A stretch of 64,000 nucleotides of DNA from Anaerolineales bacterium (GCA_016927115.1 JAFGNH010000028.1:153226-217225), one strand, 5' to 3'; shown: positions 19,474 to 29,974, counted from the first letter of the stretch. A program made the numbers and translations. The notes: generated from the sequence alone by a model not told the origin.

Positions 19474-20355
19474 TTACTTCAGCGTTCCACCAACAATATC
19501 CAGCATCTCACGGGTGATCGTCTGCTGCCGGGCTTTGTTATATTCGAGCTGCAGCAGGTCAACCAGTTCAAGCGCATTATCCGTCGCGTTCTGCATGGCT
19601 ACCATCCTGGCAGCATGCTCGCTCGCAATCGATTCAAGGACCGCCTGGTACAGTTGCAGAGATGTGAAGCTGGGAATGATCGTATCAAGCAGTTCATCCT
19701 GCCCGGGTTCGTAGAGATATCCAAGCTTTCTTTCTTCAGCAAGCGCTGCAAAATCTGAGACGCGCCCGGTTCCGCTGTCGAATTCCAGCGGCAGCAGTTT
19801 TTTCAAGGTTGGAATCTGTGAGAGCATATTTACAAAGTCGGTATAAACAACAAATACCTCATCAGCCTTCAGATCAAGGAACTCATCCACAGCAAGTCGC
19901 CCGATTGCAGAAACATCTGAATAACTGATGTCATCTGGGAGTTCGCTGAACTCAGCCTGAATGCACACCCCCATCCGGAGCAGTGGCTCACGCCCCTCCT
20001 TGCCGACAAGTACATACTTTACCGGTGATGAATAATTACGGAATTTCTCCATAGCGAATCGGATGACGTTGGCATTGTAAGCTCCAGCCAACCCGCGATC
20101 ACCGGTCAGGAGGATTACCATTGTCTGCTTGATCTTTTCACGTTGATCCAGCAGCGGATGGATGGTTTCCCGGCCCGGTTGTGTAGCCAGATGCTGAAGT
20201 ACAAACCATGCCCTGGTAGCGTAGGGTCGGGTTTCTTCAACAGCCTGCTGGGATTTACGGACTTTACTGGCGCTGACCGCCTGCATGGCCCGCGTTACCT
20301 GCGAGATATTTCGTACACTTGAAATGCGCATGCGCATCTCACGGATAGATGCCAC
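19474..20355 (-). CDS. atpG: F1 ATP synthase gamma subunit
   Basis: A 293-residue rotor shaft subunit. The N-terminus SIREMRMRISSVRNISQVTRAM and the C-terminus ending in ITREMLDIVGGTLK are the two conserved helices that form the coiled coil inside the alpha3beta3 ring. It starts 18 bp after atpA. Confidence 0.97.
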   Translation of the reverse strand: MASIREMRMRISSVRNISQVTRAMQAVSASKVRKSQQAVEETRPYATRAWFVLQHLATQPGRETIHPLLDQREKIKQTMVILLTGDRGLAGAYNANVIRFAMEKFRNYSSPVKYVLVGKEGREPLLRMGVCIQAEFSELPDDISYSDVSAIGRLAVDEFLDLKADEVFVVYTDFVNMLSQIPTLKKLLPLEFDSGTGRVSDFAALAEERKLGYLYEPGQDELLDTIIPSFTSLQLYQAVLESIASEHAARMVAMQNATDNALELVDLLQLEYNKARQQTITREMLDIVGGTLK

Positions 20356-20373
20356 GATTTTTACTCCCTTGCC

Positions 20374-22038
20374 TCAGGATTCTGTCCAGCTGCGAGTAAA
20401 CCCTTCAATCACTTCCTTGAGTTTCTGCTCTGATTTTTCCGTGATTTCCTTCTCTTCAGCAATACTGTTCAACAGGCTCCCATAGGAAGCATGCAGGTGC
20501 CGTAAGAATTCTGCTTCCCACTGTGAAATTTTGCTCGCAGGAATGCCATCCAGATATCCACTTGTTGCGGCGAACAGAACAGAAACCATCTCCTCCAGTT
20601 CAAGCGGCTGATACTGCTGCTGCTTCAAAACTTCCTGCAGCCGCTGGCCGCGCTCCAGCTGCGACTGGGTGGCCTGGTCCAGATCTGATCCGAACTGTGC
20701 AAACGCCGCCACCTCGCGATAGCTTGCCATATCCAGCCGCATCTTTCCAGCAACCTGCTTCATTGCCTTCCTTTGTGCGTCGCCTCCAACACGCGAAACA
20801 GACAGGCCGGCGTTGATCGCAGGCCGAATGCCGGCGTAGAACAGATTACTTTCCAGATAGATCTGCCCATCAGTAATGGAGATAACGTTAGTGGGAATAT
20901 AAGCGGAAAGATCGCCAAGTTGTGTCTCAATAATGGGAAGTGCTGTCAGCGAGCCACCGGAGCCTGCCACTTTCGCTATACGCAGTGTTTCAGCATCACT
21001 CCGCTGCTGTAAAGCCGCTTCCGCTTCAGCATACGCACGTGGTCCGCCGAACACCAAACCATCTATGCCTTGATCTGCGCCAGCCTCTCCTCCTGTATCA
21101 CTTGAGACGAGAACGTACTGGTCAGCCAGGCGTACCGCGCGTTCAAGCAGGCGGCTGTGAAGGTAGAACACATCACCCGGATAGGCCTCACGCCCTGGTG
21201 GGCGCCGCATGAGCAGTGAGACCTGTCTGTATGCCCAGGCGTGCTTCGAAAGGTCATCATACACAACCAGAGCATCTTTCCCTTTGTTGGCAAAATACTC
21301 ACCAATTGCACAACCAGCATACGGTGCAATATACTGCAGCGCTGCGGGTTCATCAGCTGCAGCCATAATAACTACTGTATGCTCCATGGCCCCGTGTTCT
21401 TCCAGTGTTGCAACGGTCCTTGCAAGACCAGCACTCTTCTGCCCGATAGCCACATAGATGCAGATAAGATCCTTGCCTCGTTGATTTATGATCGTATCGA
21501 TAGCCAGAGCGGTTTTCCCGGTCTGCCGGTCACCAATGATCAACTCTCGTTGACCCCGGCCGATCGGTATCATGGCATCAATCGCTTTTATCCCTGTCTG
21601 GACCGGGGTATCAACATCACTTCGGGCAATAACGCCTGGGGCAATCCGCTCTACCGGCAGGTATGTCTCATAGCTCAACACACCTTTTCCATCAATAGGT
21701 ACTCCAAGGGCATTGATTACCCGACCGACCAGGCCGTCACCAACCGGTATAGAGGCAATATAACCTGTGCTTGATACCTTGGTATCTTCTTCGATGCCGG
21801 AATAATCCCCCATGATGATGACCCCAACCTCGTTTTGTTCAAGGTTAAAGGCAATACCCATAACACCATTCTCAAACTGAACCAGTTCCTGGGCTCTGAC
21901 ATCGGCCAATCCGCGCACCTGTGCAATACCATCGCCAGCTTCAACTACCCTGCCGACAGCTTTCACACCGATCTCCGGCTTAAAAGCTTCAATCTGTCGT
22001 TTCAGGTCACTGGATAGATCCCGGATCATTTCGCTCAT
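20374..22038 (-). CDS. atpA: F1 ATP synthase alpha subunit with internal insertion
   Basis: A 554-residue protein, about 45 longer than the usual ~510. The start ATG at 22038 has an AGGAGG site. An upstream ATG at 22065 does not. The P-loop GDRQTGKT is at 169-176, and the conserved [14 protein letters not shown] and [10 protein letters not shown] segments are intact. The extra length lies between [12 protein letters not shown] and [10 protein letters not shown], about residues 307-359, where most alpha subunits have 5-15 residues. The subunit binds regulatory nucleotide in F1. No delta, b, c or a gene lies upstream: the next gene is proC. Confidence 0.97.
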   Translation of the reverse strand: MSEMIRDLSSDLKRQIEAFKPEIGVKAVGRVVEAGDGIAQVRGLADVRAQELVQFENGVMGIAFNLEQNEVGVIIMGDYSGIEEDTKVSSTGYIASIPVGDGLVGRVINALGVPIDGKGVLSYETYLPVERIAPGVIARSDVDTPVQTGIKAIDAMIPIGRGQRELIIGDRQTGKTALAIDTIINQRGKDLICIYVAIGQKSAGLARTVATLEEHGAMEHTVVIMAAADEPAALQYIAPYAGCAIGEYFANKGKDALVVYDDLSKHAWAYRQVSLLMRRPPGREAYPGDVFYLHSRLLERAVRLADQYVLVSSDTGGEAGADQGIDGLVFGGPRAYAEAEAALQQRSDAETLRIAKVAGSGGSLTALPIIETQLGDLSAYIPTNVISITDGQIYLESNLFYAGIRPAINAGLSVSRVGGDAQRKAMKQVAGKMRLDMASYREVAAFAQFGSDLDQATQSQLERGQRLQEVLKQQQYQPLELEEMVSVLFAATSGYLDGIPASKISQWEAEFLRHLHASYGSLLNSIAEEKEITEKSEQKLKEVIEGFTRSWTES

Positions 22039-22323
22039 ACAGCCTCCTGCCTTTAGTGGAAACACCGGCCAGGGTCCTATTTGCTATACTCTGAACCTGC
22101 CGAACTGCTCACTGCCGCTTTGAACCATTTGACTCTGCTCAGTCCAACCATATCCAGGGTACATCGTCCGGACAATAAGGACATAATAACGTAAGGGTTT
22201 TTATTTGTCCAGCCAGCTCCTGTGTGCGAGCTGTCGGGTATAGAAATCCAGCCGTACAACCCCATCTGCCAGACAAATGCCGCACCCCTGCGGAACTATA
22301 TTTCTATTACTGCAGCTGCAGCC

Positions 22324-23154
22324 TCACACATCTGTCTTACGTTTTTTCCCCTCTCCCAGCTGAACAGATCGTTCATAGGCAGCCCAGATCGCTCGGGAGA
22401 GTGCCGTCCTGAAGCCGGCTTTCTCCAGGTAATACAGTGCTTCTGCGGAAGTACCCCCGGGTGAGGTGACCTGGTTTTTCAATCGAGCCATGTGATTTGG
22501 ATGGGATTCATAATAAGCCACCGAACCTTTAATGGTTTGCACCACCAGCTCCTCCGAAATCCTGCGGGGAAATCCAAGATGAACACCCGCATCCACCATG
22601 GCTTCCATAAACAGGAAGACATATGCGGGACCGGTACCGGATAATGCTGTCGCCATATCCAGGTATTCCTCATCATCAACATGAATCTCTTTCCCCAGCG
22701 CTTTAAGGATAAAGCCGGCACATTCTTTCTGCTCAGGTGTTGTTGTTTCGGTTGTCGTCCACACTGTGATGCCTTCACCAACCTGGGCGGGCGTATTGGG
22801 CATGGCACGTACAACTGCCTTATGCTGCAGCTCATCAGACATCGTTCCCAGTCGAGCCCCGGCAACAATAGACAGTACAACTGCTTCAGCCGGAATACTG
22901 CCGCTGAGTTCTTTGAGAACATCTCCCAATCGCTGGGGTTTTATTGACAGGACAATAACTTTTCCCTTATCCACTGCTTCCCGGTTTTCGGTTGTTGTCT
23001 TTACCCCGTACTTTTCCGCAAGCTCGTCAAGACGATCCTGTTCAGGTCCACTCATCAGGATTGCAGCCGGCTCCATGCCGCCGCGTTCTATCAAGCCGCT
23101 GCACATGGCTTCAGCCATGACCCCCGGTCCAATAAAGACGATTTTTCCCTCCAT
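22324..23154 (-). CDS. proC: Pyrroline-5-carboxylate reductase
   Basis: A 276-residue enzyme that reduces pyrroline-5-carboxylate to proline with NAD(P)H. The N-terminal Rossmann motif is slightly varied (FIGPGVMAEAM). The family signature ALSGTGPAYVFLFMEAMVDAGVHLG and the segment VTSPGGTSAEAL are clear. The start follows AGGAGGAG. It stands alone between the ATP synthase and ruv genes. Confidence 0.96.
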   Translation of the reverse strand: MEGKIVFIGPGVMAEAMCSGLIERGGMEPAAILMSGPEQDRLDELAEKYGVKTTTENREAVDKGKVIVLSIKPQRLGDVLKELSGSIPAEAVVLSIVAGARLGTMSDELQHKAVVRAMPNTPAQVGEGITVWTTTETTTPEQKECAGFILKALGKEIHVDDEEYLDMATALSGTGPAYVFLFMEAMVDAGVHLGFPRRISEELVVQTIKGSVAYYESHPNHMARLKNQVTSPGGTSAEALYYLEKAGFRTALSRAIWAAYERSVQLGEGKKRKTDV

Positions 23155-23295
23155 TGTTGTTCTCCTCCTGTGTATTGGCTGACTGCTTATCCTGCCGCCA
23201 GGCCGGAATAATGATCACTCAATATCCGGATTCAGAAACCGCAGGGTTTCCCCTCATCCCTGTACAGGCAGAAGGCCTCATTTTAAATAAACTGC

Positions 23296-23880
23296 TCAAA
23301 CCTTCCCGGAGGCCAGCGCTTGCAGCGCCAACCGAATTTTGTCTTCAAGGCTCAGATCATTATCATCGGGGACAGCCTGCATAGCAATCTGAGCTTCCAC
23401 AAGACTGTAGCCAAGAGATCTGAGCGCTGCAACGACTTCACCACCCTCAAGTCCAGGTATGCCTGATTCTTCTCCGGCACCTTCCATCTTATCCCGGAGT
23501 TGAAAAATTATACGCTCAGCGGTTTTACGTCCAATACCGGGTACACGAGCCAGGATTTCGGGTTGATTTGATGCAATTGCATTCCTCATCATATCCACTT
23601 CCATGGAAGAAAGGGCAGCAAGTGCAGTGCGCGGTCCCACACCGCTGACTTCGATAAGCTGCAGAAAAAGCTTCCGCTCCCCAGAGGAGAGAAATCCATA
23701 CAGCTGCAGTGCATCCTCCCGTACTGCCAGATAGGTATACAGGAATTGCTCGTCACCGAGAGGTGCGAGCTGTTTCAATACCGATCCCGGAATCGCAACG
23801 GCAAACCCCACACCACCAACCTCCAGGACGAGTTCATCCATTTCGATTCGGGTCAGGACTCCTCGTAAACTTGAAATCAT
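23296..23880 (-). CDS. ruvA: Holliday junction branch migration protein RuvA
   Basis: A 194-residue protein with the N-terminal OB fold, helix-hairpin-helix motifs (VSGVGPRTALAAL and VPGIGRKTAERII) and a C-terminal domain that contacts RuvB. The start ATG at 23880 overlaps the ruvC stop (ATGA). It binds four-way junctions and loads the RuvB motor, which is not encoded in this window. Confidence 0.96.
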   Translation of the reverse strand: MISSLRGVLTRIEMDELVLEVGGVGFAVAIPGSVLKQLAPLGDEQFLYTYLAVREDALQLYGFLSSGERKLFLQLIEVSGVGPRTALAALSSMEVDMMRNAIASNQPEILARVPGIGRKTAERIIFQLRDKMEGAGEESGIPGLEGGEVVAALRSLGYSLVEAQIAMQAVPDDNDLSLEDKIRLALQALASGKV

Positions 23881-24377
23881 AACTGCTCCTGGATCCGCTG
23901 CTGAAAGGATGCGCTGTGCAGATGGCATATGGCAACCGCAAGTGCATCAGCAGCATCATCCGGCGTAGGGATGGAATCAAGTTTCAGCAGCATCTGCACC
24001 ATTTTCTGTACCTGCTTTTTATCTGCGGCTCCATAGCCTGTCACCGCAAGCTTGATCTCATTCGGCGTATATTCAACGGGTGTAATTCCATTCTGCTCTA
24101 GCCCCAGCATCACCACACCCCGTGCCTGCCCGACAGATAAGGCTGTTTTAACATTTTTCTGAAAAAAAAGCTTCTCCACCGCCCCTTGTGCAGGACGATG
24201 GAGTTGAATTACCTTAATCAATTTGTTATATAGATCCAGAAGCCGCTCAGAAGGTGTCCGGTCCTTCAAAGTCTCTATCACACCGTAATCCAGGGTTGTG
24301 ATTGAGCCATGTTCATCCGTTTCGAGAACGCCATAACCAGTAAGCGCTGTTCCAGGATCGATTCCGATAACACGCAA
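23877..24377 (-). CDS. ruvC: Crossover junction endodeoxyribonuclease RuvC
   Basis: A 166-residue RNase H-fold resolvase. The catalytic carboxylates are visible: Asp7 in GIDPG, Glu in AVEKLFF, and the Asp pair in TPDDAADALA. It cuts Holliday junctions in the RuvABC complex. The yebC-ruvC-ruvA order is common in bacteria. Confidence 0.97.
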   Translation of the reverse strand: MRVIGIDPGTALTGYGVLETDEHGSITTLDYGVIETLKDRTPSERLLDLYNKLIKVIQLHRPAQGAVEKLFFQKNVKTALSVGQARGVVMLGLEQNGITPVEYTPNEIKLAVTGYGAADKKQVQKMVQMLLKLDSIPTPDDAADALAVAICHLHSASFQQRIQEQL

Positions 24378-24400
24378 TGTCCGTCCTTTAACTATGCTGC

Positions 24401-25156
24401 TCAGGCTGTTTCAAGAAGCTCCAGGGCCTCGTCGGTCACCTCAAGATTTGAGAAAACATTCTGGATATCATCCAGATCCTCGATGGTTTCAATCAGTTTC
24501 ATGATCTGGGCAGTTTTCTCAGCAGCCAGCTGCATCGGTGTGTTGGGCATGAAGCGAAGTTCAGCTTCATCAAGTCTGATTCCAGCCTGTTGGAGTGTAT
24601 CAAGGACCTGTTTGAAATACTCGACAGGGGCGAAAATCTCAATTACATCATCAGAGAAGAGAACATCATCTGCTCCCGCCTCAACCGCCAGTTCAAAGAC
24701 CTCATCCTCATCTCTGTCTCCTGCTTCAAAGGAAAAATAGGCTATCCTTGTGAATTGCCAGGCTACAGAACCGGCTTCTGCCATTGAGCCACCTGCTTTG
24801 GCAAGCAAATGCCGCAGATCAGAAATGGTCCGGTTGCGATTATCGGTCAGCGTTTCAATCAGGAGGGCGATTCCATTCGGTCCATACCCTTCATACATGA
24901 CCTGTTCGATCTGCACGCCGTCCTTGTCCTCACCGGTACCGCGCTTGATCGCCCTTTCGATATTGTCCTTGGGCATGTTCTGGGTTTTCGCTCGATCCAC
25001 ACACAGGCGAAGAGCAAAATTCGAATCCAGATCCCCGCCGCCTTCACGAGCTGCAATGGTGATCTCACGTGCCAACCGTGTAAAGATACTTCCTCTCCGG
25101 GCATCGTTTGCTGCTTTCTTCCTCTTTATCGTGGACCACTTTGAATGTCCTGACAT
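24401..25156 (-). CDS. YebC/PmpR-family protein
   Basis: A 251-residue protein with the family N-terminus MSGHSKWSTIKRKKAANDARRG, the acidic three-domain layout and normal length. YebC-family proteins have been described as transcriptional regulators and, more recently, as factors that relieve ribosome stalling. Position directly before ruvC is typical. The start ATG at 25156 has only a weak purine-rich leader. Confidence 0.94.
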   Translation of the reverse strand: MSGHSKWSTIKRKKAANDARRGSIFTRLAREITIAAREGGGDLDSNFALRLCVDRAKTQNMPKDNIERAIKRGTGEDKDGVQIEQVMYEGYGPNGIALLIETLTDNRNRTISDLRHLLAKAGGSMAEAGSVAWQFTRIAYFSFEAGDRDEDEVFELAVEAGADDVLFSDDVIEIFAPVEYFKQVLDTLQQAGIRLDEAELRFMPNTPMQLAAEKTAQIMKLIETIEDLDDIQNVFSNLEVTDEALELLETA

Positions 25157-25326
25157 ACATCACCCTTCCAGTAAAAGAAAAGTTGATTTTCTCGTTCTTT
25201 CCCCTGAGAATGGATATTTTGCCCCGATTATACCAGAGTGATTCTGATCCCGACAATCATAGCAATGTATCTGATATCAGCAGAATGCCCTGTGAGCTTT
25301 ACAACCTGCCATAAGAAACCTGTGGT

Positions 25327-26109
25327 TTACTGCAGACTGCCGAACTCGCCTGCCAGAATTTTTTGTAAGGCTCGCTGTGTCTCCACACTCTTTCCTTTGT
25401 AATGGTTGTTTGCATAGACAAGTGTGAGCGGCGCAGCGGATTTCAACGTCCGGAAATGTGGAAGCCACTCCTGCAGTTCTTCCTCATTGTACTGATAATC
25501 ATACCGCTGCCAGGCGTGATCATGATTCCACCACTGCTTTGCATTTCGCCCATGGAAACGGACATATCCGATCGAACCCGTTACTGCCACAACAGGCGGG
25601 ATCAGTCCCTGCAGCCGCGGCTCATCAACACAGCAGAAGCCTAAATCCCATTCCGCCAGAAAATCAAAAGTCCGCTGTTGAATCCAGTGTTCATTACGGA
25701 ATTCAACCACCAGAGGCAAGCCCCAGAACTCCTTACGCACGAATTTTAGATATTCGTAATTATCCTCTGTCCGGTGGAATGAGTACGGAAACTGGGCCAG
25801 GATGCAGCCCAGTTTTCCCGACCGAACCATTGGCTCGAGCACTTCCTGCATCTGACCAAATAGCTGCCCCTCCCGGTCATGGGTTATGCTGCGGTGTGCT
25901 TTTACGGAAAACAGAAAATTCTCCGGGGTTCGCTCCACCCAGCCGGTAACAGTCCTGAGACTTGGGACACGATAATAACTGACATTCAATTCAACCGTAT
26001 CGAATTCTGCAGCGTAATAAGACAACCACTGCTGTTTCGGGAGGTCCTGCGGGTAAAAGGGGCCAACCCAATCATCATACGAAAATCCGGATGTTCCCAG
26101 GCGGATCAT
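25327..26109 (-). CDS. DUF72 (YecE-like) family protein
   Basis: A 260-residue TIM-barrel protein with the family features GTSGFSYDDWVGPFYP at the start, FLFSVKAHRSITH, and a C-terminal YVRFHGR plus VYANNHYKG. The ATG at 26109 overlaps the stop of the alcohol dehydrogenase gene (ATGA), so the two are coupled. The biochemical function of the family is not established. Confidence 0.9.
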   Translation of the reverse strand: MIRLGTSGFSYDDWVGPFYPQDLPKQQWLSYYAAEFDTVELNVSYYRVPSLRTVTGWVERTPENFLFSVKAHRSITHDREGQLFGQMQEVLEPMVRSGKLGCILAQFPYSFHRTEDNYEYLKFVRKEFWGLPLVVEFRNEHWIQQRTFDFLAEWDLGFCCVDEPRLQGLIPPVVAVTGSIGYVRFHGRNAKQWWNHDHAWQRYDYQYNEEELQEWLPHFRTLKSAAPLTLVYANNHYKGKSVETQRALQKILAGEFGSLQ

Positions 26110-27101
26110 AGGACAAGCACTCCTGCGCCATTGATCCGGCTGAGTTTCAAATCCTGCAAAGCCTGATTGGCGTCTTCCAGAGGGTATACATTGGTGTATG
26201 GTTTCAAACCTATACGGCAAGCTATTTCCAGCAGATCAACACCATCCTGATAGACAGCATGAGAAACGCTTCGTATGGTTCGTTCGCCGTAGAGCAGCGC
26301 ATAATCCAGCTCCGGAATGGGAGACATATACACAGCATTGATAGCCAGTGTACTGGCCGGCCTGATTTTTTCAAGCACGGGCCCGACCATACTGCCTGCC
26401 GGAGCGAACAGAATAGCCCGATCCACCATTCCAGGTGGTGTCTCTTCCAGGCCGCCGACCCAGGATGCTCCGAGATCCTGTGCCATTTTCCGGTGGCCCT
26501 CGCTGCGGGTAAACACATAAACCTCACAGTTCCAGGACAGGGCTATCTGAATCACAAGATGAGCACTTGCTCCAAATCCGACAAGACCAAGCCGTTCACC
26601 GGGCTGCAGATCAGAAAGCTTCAATGAGCGATAGCCGATAATTCCTGCACACAGCAAAGGCGCTGTATGCAAATCGCTGATCGTTTCAGGCAGATGAAGT
26701 GTTGAATCTGCTTCCGAAAGCATGTACTCAGCATATCCCCCATCCACACTGAACCCGGTGAACTTCGCGTCCGGGCAGAGATTCTCCCGACCGGCTATGC
26801 AGAATCTGCAAGTTCCACAAGCATTGTAGAACCATGGCACGCCGGCCCGGTCACCGGTCTGCCAGCCCTGTACACCTGAGCCTATCGCAGCTACATGCCC
26901 TACAACCTGGTGTCCGGGTATAAGAGGCAGTTGGGGCGGTTTCAGTTCGCCTTCCACTATATGCAGGTCTGTATGGCAAATGCCGCACACCTGCAGATGC
27001 AGGAGCAGCTGGCCCGGACCTGGCTCAGGAACGGAAAGATGCGTGATCTGCAGCGGCTTTTCCAAGATTTCTGCTGGAACAGTCAGCCGCATAGCACGCA
27101 T
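26106..27101 (-). CDS. Zinc-dependent alcohol dehydrogenase
   Basis: A 331-residue medium-chain dehydrogenase. The catalytic zinc ligands are Cys39 (VCGICHTD) and the His of PGHQVVGHV. A structural zinc site CxxCxxCx7C (CGTCRFC..C) follows. The Rossmann motif is degenerate (GLVGFGASAHL instead of GxGxxG). It resembles NAD(P)-dependent AdhP/AdhA enzymes that interconvert alcohols and aldehydes. Substrate unknown. It is coupled to the DUF72 gene by overlap. Confidence 0.92.
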   Translation of the reverse strand: MRAMRLTVPAEILEKPLQITHLSVPEPGPGQLLLHLQVCGICHTDLHIVEGELKPPQLPLIPGHQVVGHVAAIGSGVQGWQTGDRAGVPWFYNACGTCRFCIAGRENLCPDAKFTGFSVDGGYAEYMLSEADSTLHLPETISDLHTAPLLCAGIIGYRSLKLSDLQPGERLGLVGFGASAHLVIQIALSWNCEVYVFTRSEGHRKMAQDLGASWVGGLEETPPGMVDRAILFAPAGSMVGPVLEKIRPASTLAINAVYMSPIPELDYALLYGERTIRSVSHAVYQDGVDLLEIACRIGLKPYTNVYPLEDANQALQDLKLSRINGAGVLVL

Positions 27102-27148
27102 CTTCTGCTTCCCGATCCCCGGTTTGAAAAAATTTCTTTGGGTTGACC

Positions 27149-28231
27149 TTACAACTGGTTTTCTTCGATAAACTCTTCTGTTTGCCGTTTCGCCTCGTCA
27201 TCCAGATACTGCGCAGGCGGTGTCTTCATGAAATAGGATGAAGGAGCATAGAGTGCGCCCGACATGCCCTTGTTCATTGCAAGCTTGACACAGCGGACAG
27301 CATCAATCACCACACCGGCGGAGTTCGGCGAATCCCATACTTCCAGTTTGCACTCAAGATTGAGCGGAACATCGCCAAAAGTGGTTCCTTCCATACGGAT
27401 GTAGCACCATTTGCGATCGGTAAGCCATGGAACGTAGTCGCTCGGTCCGACATGGATGTCTTCTTCTTTGATCTTATACGGCAGTTGGCTGGTGACAGCA
27501 CCGGTTTTGGAAATCTTCTTTGATTCCAGCCGATTGCGGTCGAGCATGTTATAGAAATCCATATTACCGCCGAAGTTCAACTGGTAGGTATGGTCCATAC
27601 GGACACCGCGGGCATCGAAGAGAGCTGTAAGCACCCGATGAGTGATGGTTGCACCAACCTGGCTCTTGATATCATCACCGATGACCGGCAGGTTTCGCTC
27701 CTCGAAGCGCCCTCTCCAGTATTCCGAGCTGGCGATGAACACCGGGATTGCGTTCACCAGACCACATCCGGCTTCAAGCACCTGCTCAACATACCACTTC
27801 GTGGCCATTTCTGAACCAACCGGCAGGTAATTTATGACAACATCTGTTTTCGTCTCTTTGAGTATCCCAACGATATCAGCTGTGGGGCCTTCCGCTTTTG
27901 TTACCCTTTTCGCCAGGTATGTACCCAATCCGTCGTGGGTCATACCCCGTTGGACAGGTATATTCAGGTGGGGAACATCGCAGAATCGGATGGTGTTATT
28001 CGGATCTGCATAAATTGCTTCAGACAGGTCCTTTCCCACCTTGGTATCTACCACATCAAAGGCAGCAGAAAACTCGATATCACGGATATGATACCCCCCC
28101 AGATTAACATGCATCAAACCGGGGACTTTATCATCCGGCGATGCATTCTGGTAGTAGTACACACCTTGAACCAGGGACGATGCGCAGTTCCCCACGCCAA
28201 TTATTGCAACTCGTACTTTCTCATCCGGCAT
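27149..28231 (-). CDS. myo-Inositol-1-phosphate synthase
   Basis: A 360-residue enzyme of the archaeal/actinobacterial INO1 type that turns glucose-6-phosphate into inositol-1-phosphate with bound NAD. The NAD motif GVGNCASS is near residue 12. The conserved [21 protein letters not shown] and LNFGGNMDF segments and the catalytic lysines in that region are present. The ATG at 28231 follows AAGGAG. An upstream ATG at 28279 has no such site. Inositol may serve in phosphoinositide lipids or as a solute. Confidence 0.93.
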   Translation of the reverse strand: MPDEKVRVAIIGVGNCASSLVQGVYYYQNASPDDKVPGLMHVNLGGYHIRDIEFSAAFDVVDTKVGKDLSEAIYADPNNTIRFCDVPHLNIPVQRGMTHDGLGTYLAKRVTKAEGPTADIVGILKETKTDVVINYLPVGSEMATKWYVEQVLEAGCGLVNAIPVFIASSEYWRGRFEERNLPVIGDDIKSQVGATITHRVLTALFDARGVRMDHTYQLNFGGNMDFYNMLDRNRLESKKISKTGAVTSQLPYKIKEEDIHVGPSDYVPWLTDRKWCYIRMEGTTFGDVPLNLECKLEVWDSPNSAGVVIDAVRCVKLAMNKGMSGALYAPSSYFMKTPPAQYLDDEAKRQTEEFIEENQL

Positions 28232-28324
28232 TTGTGACTCCTTAATGATAGTTTCCTTAGATCTTTTTTTTGTAAACATCCTCCACTTGCGGTGGAGCTT
28301 ACAATCAGAATACTTAAGTAACCT

Positions 28325-28353
28325 GTTGCAGCGATGTTATGCTATGCTACAAT
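28325..28353 (+). promoter_or_regulatory. Promoter of the GAF histidine kinase gene
   Basis: TTGCAG (28325-28330), a 17-bp spacer and TACAAT (28348-28353) preceded by TGC form a good sigma-70 promoter with an extended -10. Transcription should begin near 28360, leaving a leader of about 18 nt that contains AAGGA before the ATG. Confidence 0.75.
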
Positions 28354-28377
28354 CGATACTAGTATGAAGGATCGGTA

Positions 28378-29652
28378 ATGACAGCAGATTCACCCAACCA
28401 CAAAATACAACAACTTCAGCGTCTGGTAGAAGTGAACCATATCCTTTCTTCCACGCTTGAATTTCCCAAGCTCCTTGAAGCGCTTGCAGACACAGCCAGT
28501 GAGCTTACCAGGAGTGAAACAGCCTCTATCCTGCTTTATGATGCCAGGAAAAATGAGTTGCGCTTTGAAGCAATTCCTGGAAAGCCTTCCACCTCCATTA
28601 ACACCCTCAGTGTACCACTGGATTCAAGTGCTGCTGGTTGGGTTTTTCAAAATAACAAACCCATTGTTATCCAGGATGCATCTGATGACCCGCGAATTTT
28701 CCGGGAGATAGATAGTGCATTGAGCTTCACCACCCGCTCGCTGATCGCCGTTCCGCTGCAGGTTAAACAGAAAACGATCGGCGTGCTTGAAGCTGTGAAT
28801 AAGAAAAACAACTCTCATTATACCGAAGATGACATCAGCATCCTAGAGAATCTGGGATGTCAGGCAGCGATTGCGATCGAAAATGCGCGCCTAGTTGAAC
28901 AACTGCGGATGGCCAATTCGGAATTAATGCGCCATACAAAGGTCAAATCCGACTTTATCGCGATCGCCTCACATGAACTGCGGACGCCGTTGGGCTTGAT
29001 CCTGGGCCATGCTTCTTTCCTCAAAGACTATATTCCCAGCCAGCACCAGGAGCAGATTGACGTCATTATCCGCAGTGCAATGCGCTTGAAAACAATTATC
29101 GAAGATCTATCAACCATTGCCCATAAGGAACAGGGACAGTCTCGTATCCGCAGAACCCCCTTCTCCATTTCTGAGATGGTAGCTACTACAGCCACACAGT
29201 TCCAGAAGCAGGCTGCCAGCAAGAAGATTGAACTGGGCTACGATGTACCAGACGAAGATCTTCTACTGGAGGGGGATAAAGAAAAAATACAAATCATTCT
29301 TACCAACCTGATCCGCAATGCTATCACCTTCACCGATCCCGGCGGCCAGATCGGGATTAAAGCTGAAAAAGATTCCGGATATCTCAAGGTGTATGTTGTC
29401 GATACAGGGATTGGCATTCCTGAAGAAGAGCAAAACCGGATTTTTGAGCGCTTCTACCAGGTAGAATCTCATCTTACCCGCAAACATGGCGGGATGGGTC
29501 TCGGTTTATCAATCGCCAAGGCCATGGTGGAGCTGCACAACGGACAGATCTGGGTTGAGAGCAAGGTTGGAATGGGCAGCCTGTTCTGTTTTATGCTTCC
29601 GGCCAACCAGCAGCAGGCCGAAGCAGCTGCACGAATATTCCGCACCTCCTGA
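28378..29652 (+). CDS. GAF-domain sensor histidine kinase
   Basis: A 424-residue soluble kinase. A GAF domain (about 20-180) is followed by a dimerisation domain with the phospho-acceptor His in SHELRTPLG (about 202) and a HATPase domain with N box NLIRNAITFTD, G1 DTGIGIP and G2 GGMGLGLS. No membrane segment is present, so it senses an internal signal. No response regulator lies next to it, making it an orphan kinase here. Confidence 0.93.
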   Translation: MTADSPNHKIQQLQRLVEVNHILSSTLEFPKLLEALADTASELTRSETASILLYDARKNELRFEAIPGKPSTSINTLSVPLDSSAAGWVFQNNKPIVIQDASDDPRIFREIDSALSFTTRSLIAVPLQVKQKTIGVLEAVNKKNNSHYTEDDISILENLGCQAAIAIENARLVEQLRMANSELMRHTKVKSDFIAIASHELRTPLGLILGHASFLKDYIPSQHQEQIDVIIRSAMRLKTIIEDLSTIAHKEQGQSRIRRTPFSISEMVATTATQFQKQAASKKIELGYDVPDEDLLLEGDKEKIQIILTNLIRNAITFTDPGGQIGIKAEKDSGYLKVYVVDTGIGIPEEEQNRIFERFYQVESHLTRKHGGMGLGLSIAKAMVELHNGQIWVESKVGMGSLFCFMLPANQQQAEAAARIFRTS

Positions 29653-29776
29653 AGCCCGGAGCGTACCCGAATAATCCGCTCAACCTGTCTGCTGATGGAA
29701 TCTCAGTTAATATAGGAAGTGAACCTCGAAAACTGTAGTGGCTGTGCACAGGTTTCCCGCACAACAACAATCCACC

Positions 29777-29805
29777 TTGCTTCCCGGGTTTGCCTGCAGT
29801 ATAAT
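29777..29805 (+). promoter_or_regulatory. Promoter of tRNA-Pro
   Basis: TTGCTT (29777-29782), a 17-bp spacer and a perfect TATAAT (29800-29805), 14 bp before the tRNA 5' end. Confidence 0.8.
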
Positions 29806-29818
29806 CACAAAACAGTTT

Positions 29819-29893
29819 CGGGGCGTAGCGCAGCCCGGCTAGCGCGCACCGTTCGGGTCGGTGAGGTCGGCGGTTCAAATCCGCCCGCCCCGA
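29819..29893 (+). tRNA. tRNA-Pro (anticodon CGG)
   Basis: A complete cloverleaf: acceptor stem CGGGGCG/CGCCCCG, anticodon stem CACCG/CGGTG with loop TTCGGGT giving anticodon CGG, T arm GGCGG-TTCAAAT-CCGCC and discriminator A. CCA is not encoded. A promoter lies just upstream and a terminator just downstream, so it is a single-gene unit. Confidence 0.95.
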
Positions 29894-29903
29894 CTGCAAC
29901 CCG

Positions 29904-29937
29904 AAAAACCTTCTCTTGAATTCCTGGAGAAGGTTTT
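29904..29937 (+). terminator. Bidirectional intrinsic terminator after tRNA-Pro
   Basis: AAAAACCTTCTC pairs with GAGAAGGTTTTT around a 10-nt loop. It has T tracts on both strands and so also serves the minus-strand cupin gene ending at 29975. Confidence 0.9.
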
Positions 29938-29974
29938 TTCGTACCGGGTGCCGCCGGGTGCTTCCGGGACGTGG

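Noticed and set aside
29591..29899. 102-codon minus-strand frame across tRNA-Pro
   Set aside because: It reads through the tRNA and the kinase 3' end, so it is not a gene.
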